Positions 7,755 through 16,673 of a stretch of 64,000 bases of DNA are shown one piece after another. The position numbers and the translations under genes were made by a program. The stretch covers positions 28,589 through 92,588 of the forward strand of contig CAXSGY010000021.1 of assembly GCA_964237235.1 (NCBI GenBank), given 5' to 3'. The notes beneath the pieces are model-generated. The model had not been told where the DNA came from and searched no databases. It worked only from the letters and a program-made list of their open reading frames with translations. This DNA comes from GCA-002050365 sp964237235. Its GTDB lineage: Bacteria; Acidobacteriota; Blastocatellia; Pyrinomonadales; Pyrinomonadaceae. Positions within the stretch are counted from its first letter, which is position 1. Each line of letters opens with the position of its first letter.

Positions 7755-10276
7755 ATTTTATTTTTAACTTAACATTTCGGGAAATTCGCTCGTCGTGGCG
7801 CAGGCTTTTATTTTTCTTTTTGTGCATCGCCGTCGGGGTCGGTTCAGTCGTCGCTTTGCGCTCCTTGATTCAAAATCTCAGTCAAGCCGTCGGCACCGAC
7901 GCGCGCGCGCTTTTGACGGCTGATTTTGTCGTCAGTTCGACGAACGATTTTGCGCCGACCGATGTCGGGAAAATCGAAGACGCGATTAGCGAATCGGGTA
8001 TTGTCGAAGCCCGCAATGAAACGATTGAAACCTCGGCAATGGCGCGCCCCGTTGATAAAGCGAATCAGGGGTTCGGTTTCGTCGAACTTAAAGGCATCGA
8101 GCCGCCGTTTCCGCTGGTCGGCAATTTTACTCTGTCGGGCGGCAAGCCGTTCGACTTTAAATTGCTGGAAAATAAAGGCGCGGTCGTCGCACCGATTTTG
8201 CTTGAAAAATTAAACGTCCGAATCGGCGATAAAATTCACATCGGCGAAGCGGATTTCGAGATTCGCGCGACCTTCGACGAAGAACCGGGCGGCGCGGGCG
8301 GTTTCCGACTCGGCGCGCGCGTGTTCGTAGAGAAAAAAGCGTTCGACGAAGCCGGCATCACGCGCAACAGCGGCAGAATTCGCCGGCGGATTTTGTATCG
8401 AACTTCGGATAATCCGACCGAGTTGGTAAAAAGTTTGCGCGAAGCGTTAAAGGGAACGACTTTAAGCGTGCAGTCTTATCGCGAAACGCAGGAAAACTTA
8501 AACGAACAATTCGAGAAAACGGAAAATTATTTGTCTTTGACCGGACTGCTTATTCTGGTTCTCGGCGGTGTCGGCGTGTGGAATGTCGCACGGGTTTTCG
8601 TCGAACAAAAACGCCGATCAATCGCCGTTCTCAAATGTCTCGGCGCGAGCGGCTCGCGCATTATTACGGTTTATCTTCTACAGATTTTAACGCTCGGTTT
8701 GTTCGGCAGCCTGTTCGGCATTCTGCTGGCGCAGATTTTTTTGTGGTTCGCCGGTTGGCGGTTCGCCGATGCGCTGCCCGCCGCGATGCGCTACACGATT
8801 CATCTTCCGACCGCGTGGCAGGGAATTCTTCTGGGCGTTTTAATCTCGATGCTTTTTTCCGCGCTGCCGCTTTTGCAGGTGCGGACGATTAAACCGAATT
8901 TATTATTGCGCGACGAAGCGAACGAAAAAATGCGGCGGTTTGACGCGACGCGCATTGTTTTCGCCGCCGTTTCGCTCGGCGGTTTGCTCGGCGTGGCGGC
9001 GTGGCAAGCCGGTTCGCTCAAAGTCGGTGCGCTGTTTTTGGGCGGTTTGGGCGCGACTTCGCTGGTTTTATACGGCGCGGCGGTTCTTCTAACGCGGCTG
9101 CTGAAAAACTTTAAAGGCATCGGTTCGTTCGCTCTCGCGCAAGCCGTCAATTCGATGTATCGCCCGGGCAATCAAACCAGAATTATTTTGCTCGCCGTCG
9201 GCTTGGGCGCGTTCGTCGTGCTGGGCGTGCAATCTTTGCAGGCGAATCTCGTCAGAGAATTTGATTTCACACGCAGCCAGAAATTGCCGAGTCTTTTTTT
9301 TATCGACGTGCAGAAAAGTCAGATTGAAAAGATCGAGCAAACCATCGAGCAGGCGACCGGCGAACCGATCCAAATCGTGCCGACGATTCGCGCCCGCATC
9401 GCCCTCGTCAACGGCGAAGGCTTCGATTATTCAAACACCGAAGTCCGTCAGCAGCAGGGACAGATCGGACGCGAATTTGCGATCACCTATCGCCCGAATT
9501 TAGACGAAAACGAAACGATAATTGCCGGAAATTGGTGGCAGGGCGACACGCCCGAAGACGCGGAAGTTTCGGTCGAAGAAGATATGGCGCAGCGTTTGAA
9601 GGTTGCCGTCGGCGATTGGATTACGTTCGACATTTCCGGCAGAAAAATCAATGCCCGTGTCGCCAACATTCGCAAGCTCGATTTACGCAACACGCGCACG
9701 GCTTTCGTGTTCGTTTTTCGTCCCGGCTTTTTGGAAAAAGCTCCGCAGACTTTCGTCGCGACGGTTTTGAAAAGATTGCCGGAAGTTGAGCGCGCAAGGT
9801 TGCAGCGCGCCGTCATTGACGAATTTCCGAACGTGCAGATTTTCGATGTCGCCGAAGTCGTCGCCGTCGTGCAGCGGCTCGTCAACAATTTCGTGCTGGC
9901 GATTTCGTTCGTCGGCAGCTTTGTGATTTTAAGCGGAATGTTGATTTTAATTGGCTCGATTGCGTTAACGAAATCGCAGCGAATTTACGAAAACGCCGTT
10001 CTTAAAACGCTCGGCGCGAAACGCTTAACGCTGTCGGCGATTCTGTTCGCCGAATACGGTTTATTGGGAATTTTAGCCGGAATCATCGGCGCGTTTTTCG
10101 CCGCCGTGTTGTCGTTCGTCGCGTCGAGATACGTTTTTAATATCGAATGGGAATTCAATTTCACTTTGCTTTTAATCGGAGTTTTGACGACCGCTCTGCT
10201 CGTAATGACGGTCGGCGCGATTGCCAGCTTCGACGTGCTGTTCAGAAAACCGCTCGCCGTTTTACGGTCGCAGTGA
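7751..10276 (+). CDS. ybbP: ABC transporter permease, FtsX-like (YbbP type)
   Basis: An 841-residue inner-membrane protein with the duplicated FtsX/MacB-like layout. A first TM helix lies at about residues 19-37, followed by a large periplasmic domain. A helix cluster spans about 259-376 (first FtsX domain), more helices occur at 400-496, a second periplasmic domain follows, and a C-terminal cluster lies at about 713-828 (second FtsX domain, with the sequence ENAVLKTLGAKR typical of these domains). It pairs with the YbbA-like ATPase upstream. The start overlaps the toxin stop by 4 bp and has no independent Shine-Dalgarno sequence, so expression probably depends on translation through the toxin gene. 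Confidence 0.88.
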   Translation: MNFIFNLTFREIRSSWRRLLFFFLCIAVGVGSVVALRSLIQNLSQAVGTDARALLTADFVVSSTNDFAPTDVGKIEDAISESGIVEARNETIETSAMARPVDKANQGFGFVELKGIEPPFPLVGNFTLSGGKPFDFKLLENKGAVVAPILLEKLNVRIGDKIHIGEADFEIRATFDEEPGGAGGFRLGARVFVEKKAFDEAGITRNSGRIRRRILYRTSDNPTELVKSLREALKGTTLSVQSYRETQENLNEQFEKTENYLSLTGLLILVLGGVGVWNVARVFVEQKRRSIAVLKCLGASGSRIITVYLLQILTLGLFGSLFGILLAQIFLWFAGWRFADALPAAMRYTIHLPTAWQGILLGVLISMLFSALPLLQVRTIKPNLLLRDEANEKMRRFDATRIVFAAVSLGGLLGVAAWQAGSLKVGALFLGGLGATSLVLYGAAVLLTRLLKNFKGIGSFALAQAVNSMYRPGNQTRIILLAVGLGAFVVLGVQSLQANLVREFDFTRSQKLPSLFFIDVQKSQIEKIEQTIEQATGEPIQIVPTIRARIALVNGEGFDYSNTEVRQQQGQIGREFAITYRPNLDENETIIAGNWWQGDTPEDAEVSVEEDMAQRLKVAVGDWITFDISGRKINARVANIRKLDLRNTRTAFVFVFRPGFLEKAPQTFVATVLKRLPEVERARLQRAVIDEFPNVQIFDVAEVVAVVQRLVNNFVLAISFVGSFVILSGMLILIGSIALTKSQRIYENAVLKTLGAKRLTLSAILFAEYGLLGILAGIIGAFFAAVLSFVASRYVFNIEWEFNFTLLLIGVLTTALLVMTVGAIASFDVLFRKPLAVLRSQ

Positions 10277-10388
10277 AATAAAGTGAAAAAGGGAAAATGT
10301 GAAAAAGGGAAAAAGTTTGGGGCTGCATTGAAGCAATTTACTTTTTCACTTTTTCACATTTTCCCTTTTTCACTTTTTCACTTTATTT
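10273..10388. repeat. Long hairpin of GTGAAAAAGGGAAAAT words between convergent genes
   Basis: The left arm (10273-10316) repeats GTGAAAAAGGGAAAA; the right arm (10339-10388) is its complement with one extra CACTTTTT unit. The stem is about 40 bp and its arms touch or overlap both stop codons of the convergent permease and DUF4198 genes. The A-rich left arm and T-rich right arm make it a plausible bidirectional terminator. Confidence 0.8.
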
Positions 10389-11192
10389 TACTCCGAAACT
10401 GAACGCGCCCCAGAAACTTTCCCAGACGGCTTCGCCGCAGTCCGCCGCGCATCTTCGCATCGTGACGAGGCGCACGAGCCACAAGCCGCTTTTTTCGATT
10501 TTCATCTGGATTTGCCCGTTTTTGTCGGTCGTCATCTGCTGCGTTCGGCTGTCGCGGTTGTCGGCGAAAACCGTTCGGTCGGCGAGCGGTTTGCCGTCGA
10601 ATAAAACTTGAAATTTTAATTTGTCGCCGATTCGTTTCGCATACGGATTTTCGAGCGGCGTGATTTCGAGCTTTAAGCCTAAAACTTTTTTATACGTGTC
10701 GTCGCGCCGGTCGCCGACCTGCAAAAGCGATTTGATAAAACGGCTGTAACGTTCCTTGCCTTCCTGTTCGGTTTCGCCGCGTTTAGCGCGTTCGGTGGAG
10801 ATATATTCCATTCCGTCTTCGCGCAAATAATCCTCAAATTTCTTCGCTTCGAGTTTGATGTAAGACCAATTTCTTTCCATCGCCAGCAGATAATTGCCGG
10901 ATTTTTCAGCCGAAAAATTATAAACCGGCAGAGCGTTCTCGACGAGCGAAGTTTTCAAATCCAAAGCGTTTCCGGTAGAGAAAACTTGAAACCGTTCGGT
11001 TTTCGCCAGTTGAAAAGCGCGTTCCTCGCGGTCTTTGATGATGCCGTCGCCGACGTATAAATGCACGACGGTCGGCTGGTTCGGCTTCGGAAAAAACGTC
11101 TCCGGTTCAAACCAGTATTCGTGCGCCGACGCAGTAATCGAAAACAAAAACACAAAGCAAATCGCCGTAGCGAATGTAAATTTCGACTTCAT
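10383..11192 (-). CDS. DUF4198 domain-containing exported protein
   Basis: A 269-residue periplasmic protein. A signal peptide ends at about residue 23 (ITASA), followed directly by HEYWFEPETFFP, the His-rich opening typical of DUF4198 proteins that have been linked to metal (for example nickel or cobalt) uptake. A C-terminal Ig-like region contains GDKLKFQVLFDGKPLADRTVFA and the pair of cysteines in RRCAADCGEA. Family assignment is by motif recall. It stands alone, convergent with the ABC permease. A metal role is only a family-level inference, since no transporter gene is adjacent. Confidence 0.72.
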   Translation of the reverse strand: MKSKFTFATAICFVFLFSITASAHEYWFEPETFFPKPNQPTVVHLYVGDGIIKDREERAFQLAKTERFQVFSTGNALDLKTSLVENALPVYNFSAEKSGNYLLAMERNWSYIKLEAKKFEDYLREDGMEYISTERAKRGETEQEGKERYSRFIKSLLQVGDRRDDTYKKVLGLKLEITPLENPYAKRIGDKLKFQVLFDGKPLADRTVFADNRDSRTQQMTTDKNGQIQMKIEKSGLWLVRLVTMRRCAADCGEAVWESFWGAFSFGVK

Positions 11193-11221
11193 AACTTTTT
11201 CAAAAATTTAATTTCCAGCGT

Positions 11222-11276
11222 GAATAAAAAAACCGAAGCGCGAATTTCTCGCAGAATAATTTTCCGCGCTTCGGTT
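11222..11276 (-). terminator. Rho-independent terminator of the TonB receptor gene
   Basis: AACCGAAGCGCG (11231-11242) and CGCGCTTCGGTT (11265-11276) form a 12-bp stem. On the minus strand the hairpin is followed by TTTTTTATTC. The position is right for ending leftward transcription from the receptor gene before the DUF4198 gene. Confidence 0.7.
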
Positions 11277-11331
11277 GGGAAAAAGGACGGAATGAAACGA
11301 AACCGTCCCGGTAAAAATGACAAATAAAATA

Positions 11332-11438
11332 GGAAAATTAACAGGGATGAAGAGGATGAACAGGATATTTTTTGATTTGCGATTTTAGATAATTTAACAA
11401 AAATCCTTTTCATCCTCTTCATCCCTGTTAATTTTCTT
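11332..11438. repeat. Long hairpin of GGATGAAGAGGATGAAC words
   Basis: GAAAATTAACAGGGATGAAG at the left end pairs with CTTCATCCCTGTTAATTTTC at the right end. The stem continues imperfectly through AGGATGAACAGGAT / ATCCTTTTCATCCT, with an AT-rich loop of about 45 bases. The right arm ends 5 bases short of the receptor gene stop. It may act together with the terminator at 11222-11276. Confidence 0.8.
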
Positions 11439-11443
11439 CGCTC

Positions 11444-14400
11444 TTAAAATCTCAGTTTCGCCGACAATTGAAACGAACGCGGTCCGCCGATTTGGTAAAC
11501 CGAAGCAAGTCCGCCGAGAGCCGAGCCGAGCGTTTGCGACGACCGACCGAAACTCTGGCTGGTTTGATAATTCGCCGGAACAACGCCCGACGGATTGGCA
11601 AAATTGGCGCGATTAAAAATATTAAAACCGTCCACCCGCACCAGCAGATTCAAATTTTCCGTAAAATTAAATTGCCGGCGCAACGACAAATCAAGCTGAT
11701 TTGCCCCAAAACCGCGCAGCACGTTTCTGCCCAGAGTTCCTTGCCGTCCCTGCGCGAGCGGCGTGGCGCGGTCGAAAGCCGCCGGATTAAAACGTCTGCC
11801 GCCGGGCGCGCTTGAATCATCGAGATAAAGCGGAACGCCCTGAATCAAATCCGGTCGCAAAATCGTCGTCACGCCCAAACCCAGAGAATTTACGCCCGAA
11901 ACGAGATTAACCGGCGTGGCGGTGCGGGCGCGAAAAATCGCGTCAACGCCGAAACCGCCGAAGATTTTACGGGCGATACCTTCATTGAAAAATGTCGGAA
12001 TTTCATAGCTGACGGCGGAATTGAAGGCGTGGCGCACGTCGAAATTTGACGGCGCGCGGTCGAGATTCGGCGCGAAGCGTCCGGTCGGCGATTGCAGATT
12101 GTTCTGCGATTCTTCGGAAACATTGTCGAGCGATTTCGCAAAAGTGTAGGACGCGATTGCCTGAAAATTTTTCGACAAACGCCGCTGAAACTGCGCCTGC
12201 AAAGCGTTATAATCCGACGCGCCGCCGTTCGTGACAAGATCGAGCCGCCGGAAATTTCCGGTCGTCGCTCGCAAAGTTTCGACTCGTCCGAGCCGCTTGC
12301 CGCGCGCGCCGACATAAGAAATCGAAATCAGATTGTTGCCGCCGAACGAATGCTCCGCCGCGACGTTGTATTGCAGCGAATAAGGCAATTTGAAATTCGG
12401 CTGATAGGCGAAAACTCTCGTGAACGGCGGATTCAAACTGAACGGCGGAACCGTTTGCTGAAAAGCGGGCGACGTGAACGTGACGTTCGACAAACTCAGG
12501 GTCGAAGAAAACGGCACCACGCCGGTGCTGAAAGCCGAGCCGGTAAATCCGTAACCCAAATCATAAAATACGCCGAAGCCGCCGCGCACAACCGTATTTT
12601 CAAAAATCCGGTAGCTCGCGCCGACGCGCGGCGCGAAATTGTTATGCGTGGTTTCGTAAAATTTTTGCCGCGTCGCTGACAAAGAAATATTTGCCAAACT
12701 ATATGAATTTTCCTGCAAGCCTAAAACCGTCAGCGGCAAATTGCCGTTTTCCTCATCAGGCGCGGGAACGATTTCGTAGCGCAAGCCGTAAACGAATGTC
12801 AATTTTTGACTCGCCCGCCAGGTGTCCTGCGCGAACGCCGAAAAATTATTGTAAATCGGGCGCAAGGTAACCTGCGGCGCAACCAGAGTCGCCGAAGTCG
12901 GCGTGCCGTTCGGATTGGCGGCGGTCGCAATCAAAGCCTGTATGCTGTCGGGCAAAAACGAGCGTTTGTAGGTTCCGCTATACGAGACAGGTGTCAGACG
13001 GCGATAATCCACGCCGAATTTGACGCGGTGTCCGCCGAGGCTGACTTCGGTCGAATTGACGATGTTAAATTGTCTCTGGCGGTTGTCGGAAAACAAACCG
13101 TCGCTCAGAGTGTTCGAGCCGGTCGGATTGACTTCGATGTAAACGTAACCGTTGCTGCCGTTGGTAAACGAAGGATAAAGACTCGACTGCGGCGGCACAA
13201 TCGCGCCGCCGAAGGTGTCCAAAAAGTAAGTTTGATTGACCTTCGATTTTGAAAAGTTGACGCGCAGATCGTTCGTGATTTTCGGCGAAAAAATCTGCGT
13301 CGAGCCGACGGTCAAAGTCTGCGTTTTAAAGGTCAAATCGGCGACGCAGCTGGCGGCGCAAAACCGTGCGCGTTGTTTGTCTTCCGAGGGCGCGTAATTG
13401 TATCTGCCGAAAACGGAAACGCGGTCGCTGATCGTGTGGTCGAGCCGCAAACTGATCGCATCGAGCCTTGAAGGATTGGAAAAATTCGTAAAATACGGCA
13501 CGACACCGCTCGCCTGCTGCGCCGCCGTCGGCGTGCGGTTCGGCAAAGGAAAAGCGTTCAGCAAATCGCGCAAAACGCCGGTCGCCGCATTGCGCGCCGC
13601 GACGGTCGGAACTTCCAAATCGTTGTCGGTTCTGCCCGGCTGACGAAGCCGCAAACCTTCGTAAGATAAAAAGAAAAACGTGCGGTCTTTTCCCGAATTG
13701 AAGACCGGAACGCCTTCGCCGAAATTCAAAAACGGCAGCGGTCCGCCGATTGTGCCGCCAAAATCGTTCTGGCGCAGCGGCTGGCGCGGAAAGCCGTTGG
13801 CTTTGTCGAAAAAATTGCTCGCGTCGAATTTGTCGTTGCGAACGTAATCGAAAACGGAACCGTGATAAGCGTTCGTGCCGCTGCGCGTTACCAAGGACAC
13901 TTGCGCTCCGGGCTGGCGACCGAATTCGGGCGCGTAAGTCGAAGTTTGAATCGAAAATTCCTGCACCGCGTCCACCGAAGCCAAACTGCTCGTCGTTCCC
14001 AGAGCCGAATACGAAGGCACGCCGCCGCCCGCCGTTTCATACAAAGTGACTGAAGCGGTCGAGCCGAAATTTGCCGAAACGCCGTCAACCGTAAAATAAT
14101 TTGAACCGGCGCGCTGCCCGTTGACCGAAAATTGTCCGGGTGTCGGCAAACTCGAAGGCGTGAAAACAACGCCGGGCGATAATTCGACGAGCGTTTGAAA
14201 CGAACGACCGTTGAGCGGTTGATTTTCAATCAGCCCGCGGTCAACGACAGTCGAAACGGCGGGCGATTCGCTGATTGCCGCGTTGTCGGCGACGACCGTG
14301 ACCGACGCGCTCGCCGCACCGACTTTTAATTGAATTCGCAGATTGCTCTGGTCGTTGATGTTTAAGACGACGTTTGACAGTTCGGTATCGGCAAAGCCGC

Positions 14401-14659
14401 TCTGCGAAACGCGAACCGTATAATTGCTCGGCGCGAGCTGCGTGAACGTAAAAAATCCGTCGCCGTTCGCTTTCGCCGTTCGCTCGAAAGCCTTCGATTT
14501 ATCAATTATTTTAACGCTCGCGCCCGCGACGACCGCGTTCTGTTCGTCAACAATCGTTCCGCTCAAAGCCGCCGTCGCCGATTGCGCCGCGCCTTTTTGA
14601 ACGAATAAAACGGCGCAGATAAAAAACAATCCGGCTGAAATCTTTAAAAATTTCGACAT
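11444..14659 (-). CDS. TonB-dependent receptor with carboxypeptidase-regulatory-like domain (Oar type)
   Basis: A 1071-residue outer-membrane protein. It has a signal peptide to about residue 25, then a CarboxypepD_reg-like beta-sandwich (residues about 30-110: ALSGTIVDEQNAVVAGASV, SNYTVRVSQSGF), then a plug region with PLNGRSFQTLVELSPGVVF and SVNGQRAGSNYFTVDGV. A long barrel follows, ending in FQLSAKLRF with the aromatic C-terminal residue expected for BAM substrates. These Oar-like receptors are strongly expanded in Acidobacteriota; substrates are usually unknown, with plant-derived carbohydrates or siderophores proposed. No adjacent SusD-like or regulator gene indicates the ligand. A GGAAG ribosome site precedes the ATG. 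Confidence 0.9.
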   Translation of the reverse strand: MSKFLKISAGLFFICAVLFVQKGAAQSATAALSGTIVDEQNAVVAGASVKIIDKSKAFERTAKANGDGFFTFTQLAPSNYTVRVSQSGFADTELSNVVLNINDQSNLRIQLKVGAASASVTVVADNAAISESPAVSTVVDRGLIENQPLNGRSFQTLVELSPGVVFTPSSLPTPGQFSVNGQRAGSNYFTVDGVSANFGSTASVTLYETAGGGVPSYSALGTTSSLASVDAVQEFSIQTSTYAPEFGRQPGAQVSLVTRSGTNAYHGSVFDYVRNDKFDASNFFDKANGFPRQPLRQNDFGGTIGGPLPFLNFGEGVPVFNSGKDRTFFFLSYEGLRLRQPGRTDNDLEVPTVAARNAATGVLRDLLNAFPLPNRTPTAAQQASGVVPYFTNFSNPSRLDAISLRLDHTISDRVSVFGRYNYAPSEDKQRARFCAASCVADLTFKTQTLTVGSTQIFSPKITNDLRVNFSKSKVNQTYFLDTFGGAIVPPQSSLYPSFTNGSNGYVYIEVNPTGSNTLSDGLFSDNRQRQFNIVNSTEVSLGGHRVKFGVDYRRLTPVSYSGTYKRSFLPDSIQALIATAANPNGTPTSATLVAPQVTLRPIYNNFSAFAQDTWRASQKLTFVYGLRYEIVPAPDEENGNLPLTVLGLQENSYSLANISLSATRQKFYETTHNNFAPRVGASYRIFENTVVRGGFGVFYDLGYGFTGSAFSTGVVPFSSTLSLSNVTFTSPAFQQTVPPFSLNPPFTRVFAYQPNFKLPYSLQYNVAAEHSFGGNNLISISYVGARGKRLGRVETLRATTGNFRRLDLVTNGGASDYNALQAQFQRRLSKNFQAIASYTFAKSLDNVSEESQNNLQSPTGRFAPNLDRAPSNFDVRHAFNSAVSYEIPTFFNEGIARKIFGGFGVDAIFRARTATPVNLVSGVNSLGLGVTTILRPDLIQGVPLYLDDSSAPGGRRFNPAAFDRATPLAQGRQGTLGRNVLRGFGANQLDLSLRRQFNFTENLNLLVRVDGFNIFNRANFANPSGVVPANYQTSQSFGRSSQTLGSALGGLASVYQIGGPRSFQLSAKLRF

Positions 14660-14845
14660 TCTAATTCAACTTCCTAAATTTGTTATTAAATGATGTGTTA
14701 TCAAATTGCATTTCGTAACACACAGCATAACGGATTCACTCAGGAAAATAAAATTTTCAAAGTCCTTTATCAGAGAAATTTCGTTTGAGAGGAAAAATTA
14801 GATTTTAAAGTATGAGAACAAGAACCAAACAAGGTGGTTGAGCAT

Positions 14846-14972
14846 TGGAGCGCGGACGGCTCGTCCGCCTCTCGAGCGCGGAGGCGCGAGACACATCGTT
14901 GCCATCGAGTCGCGCGGAGGTAATCAAACAACGTCGCAAACCTCCGTTGGCGGACGAGCCGTCCGCGCTCCA
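14846..14972. repeat. REPIN-like element, copy A
   Basis: A 127-bp element ending in inverted copies of a REP-like palindrome: GCGGACG-GCT-CGTCCGC on the left and GCGGACG-AGC-CGTCCGC on the right, each flanked outward by GGAGC/GCTCC. An inner hairpin has stem CGGAGG (14915-14920) / CCTCCG (14941-14946) around a 20-nt loop containing TAATCAAACAACGTCGC. It is clearly homologous and in the same orientation as 35337-35468, whose inner stem has a different sequence but still pairs. It lies upstream of the TonB receptor gene, beyond the likely promoter. Confidence 0.8.
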
Positions 14973-15004
14973 GCGAAGGAAATTCTGTGGTTGATTCACC
15001 TTAT

Positions 15005-15045
15005 ATAAAAAAGCCGTCGCTGTTGAAAATTCAACAGCGACGGCT
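15005..15045 (-). terminator. Strong intrinsic terminator of the beta-helix gene
   Basis: A perfect 15-bp stem (AGCCGTCGCTGTTGA, 15012-15026, with TCAACAGCGACGGCT, 15031-15045) closes a 4-base loop. On the minus strand it is followed by TTTTTTATATAA. It ends leftward transcription from the gene at 15071-16387. Confidence 0.9.
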
Positions 15046-15070
15046 CACAAATTTTCAATGTCAATTTCAA

Positions 15071-16387
15071 CTAAAATCTCACGACGCTGATGCCTTGAGC
15101 GGAAGTTGTGCCGCGCGCTTGCGGGCGCAGATTGTTCGCGTCCGTAACTTGCCTGTTTGTATTGAAAAAGCGGTTTTCGGTGAACGTATTGCCCATACTT
15201 GCCGGCGCGTCCTGCAGAATTCCGTTGACGGCTTCGTTGATCGTGTTGTTTCTGACGAGATTGCGATTGCCGCTGACGAGAACGCCGGCGCGGTCACTAT
15301 TGAAAATGCGGTTGTCGCGGACTTCGTTGCGGTTGCCGACGATTGTAATGCCGTCCGCCACGTCCGTGTCGGTGATCGTATTGCCGGTGATGACCGCGCG
15401 GTTGCCGATGACGAAGATGCCCGCCTGATTTCTGCCGACGTTGTTTGAAGTCACCTGCGCTTCGTTCGTTTCGACGACGATAATGCCGCCGCCGCCGTTG
15501 CCTTCGCAATTTTCAACGGTCGTGCAGGTCGCGGAAATATTGTTGATAACGAAATTCTGCGACACCGAGCCTTGCGCGCCGAAGCCGAGTTGAATTCCGT
15601 TCTGCACGTTCGTGCTGATCGGTCCCGAACCGTTGACCGTGTTGCCCGTCAAGGTTACGTTCGTGCCGCGTTCGTTGGCGACGATGCCGGCTTTTTCGTA
15701 ATCGTGAACGCTGCTGTTTAAAATGCTGACGCGCGAGCTGCCCGTGCCGCCGCTCTGCACGAAAATTCCGAAGTTATTCTGACAGCTTCCGTTGCCGACG
15801 GCGCGGATATTTTTGACCGCCAGATTTTCCGCCGTTCCCGAAGCGTTGCGCCAAAAAACGCCGACAATCGCCGCCGTATTGCAGCCGCTGATGCCGTTCG
15901 TCGCGCCGTCAATCGTCAAATTATCGAGCGAGACGTTATTCGCATCGCTGACCAGAACGATTGCCGCGACCGGCGCGCCGCTGAAAAGGCTGGTCGAGTT
16001 CGGGGTCGCCGGCGCGGGTTTGATAATCGCCTGGCTCTGGTTTTGATATTCTACGCCGACGATGGTCACGCGCTTGCTGATGGCGACTTGTCCCTGATAA
16101 GTTCCGGGACACACCTGAATCAAAGTTCCCGGCGCGGCGGCGTTGACCGCCGCCTGAATCGTCTGAAAAGCCGTTCCCGGACACTGCGAATCGTCGTCCA
16201 CGACAATTCCCTGCGTCGGATCGAGAACGCGCGCCGCCGCGCCCGTCGTTTCGCTTTCGACGACCGTCGAATTTCCTTTAATCATTCCGTCGGTTGTTAA
16301 TTCGCCTTTTTGTGCGAACGCTTTTTGATTAACCGCAAATGCGGCAACTGCTAACAAAAAAGCACTCAAAATTTTTCTCACGCGCAT
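15071..16387 (-). CDS. Secreted right-handed beta-helix (NosD-like) repeat protein
   Basis: A 438-residue protein with a signal peptide (residues 1-26, LSAFLLAVAAFAVNQKAFA). After a pectate-lyase-type opening (FQTIQAAVNAAAPGTLIQVCPGTYQGQVAI) come many PbH1 coils with the NxI/V-xx-N-x-I spacing, such as NVTLTGNTVNGSG, AVITGNTITDTDV, NEVRDNRIFNSD and NLVRNNTIN. The fold is that of parallel beta-helix carbohydrate-active or adhesive proteins; no catalytic triad is recognisable, so enzymatic activity is uncertain. A good AGGAGA ribosome site lies 7 bases before the ATG. It is a single-gene unit closed by the terminator at 15005-15045. Confidence 0.82.
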   Translation of the reverse strand: MRVRKILSAFLLAVAAFAVNQKAFAQKGELTTDGMIKGNSTVVESETTGAAARVLDPTQGIVVDDDSQCPGTAFQTIQAAVNAAAPGTLIQVCPGTYQGQVAISKRVTIVGVEYQNQSQAIIKPAPATPNSTSLFSGAPVAAIVLVSDANNVSLDNLTIDGATNGISGCNTAAIVGVFWRNASGTAENLAVKNIRAVGNGSCQNNFGIFVQSGGTGSSRVSILNSSVHDYEKAGIVANERGTNVTLTGNTVNGSGPISTNVQNGIQLGFGAQGSVSQNFVINNISATCTTVENCEGNGGGGIIVVETNEAQVTSNNVGRNQAGIFVIGNRAVITGNTITDTDVADGITIVGNRNEVRDNRIFNSDRAGVLVSGNRNLVRNNTINEAVNGILQDAPASMGNTFTENRFFNTNRQVTDANNLRPQARGTTSAQGISVVRF

Positions 16388-16673
16388 AATTTCTTCTCCT
16401 AAATATTTTCGTCAATTGTAATTCGTCGAATCAATATTTCTCTCGCGCCGGGTTCGTCTAAAGTTTTATCAAAAAAACGGCAGAGAAAATTTTCGGAAAG
16501 ATTATTGATTAAAAAGATAACGCCTCAATACGGATTGAGTTTACAATAAAGGTCGCGCTATCGGCAAGATTTTTTATTTGGATCAACCTTCTTGTTGTGG
16601 AAATCCATATTGAAATACCTAATGAATTTTCTGATAATCAATTGCTTTTTTAGAATTTTGGAGAAATAAAATT
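16388..16673. other. AT-rich divergent intergenic region
   Basis: This 286-bp stretch separates the divergent beta-helix gene and the 240-residue secreted-protein gene. I see no coding frame, repeat or strong hairpin in it. It must hold both promoters, but no clear -35/-10 pair stands out against the AT-rich background. The gene to its right shares this unusual AT-richness. Confidence 0.5.
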
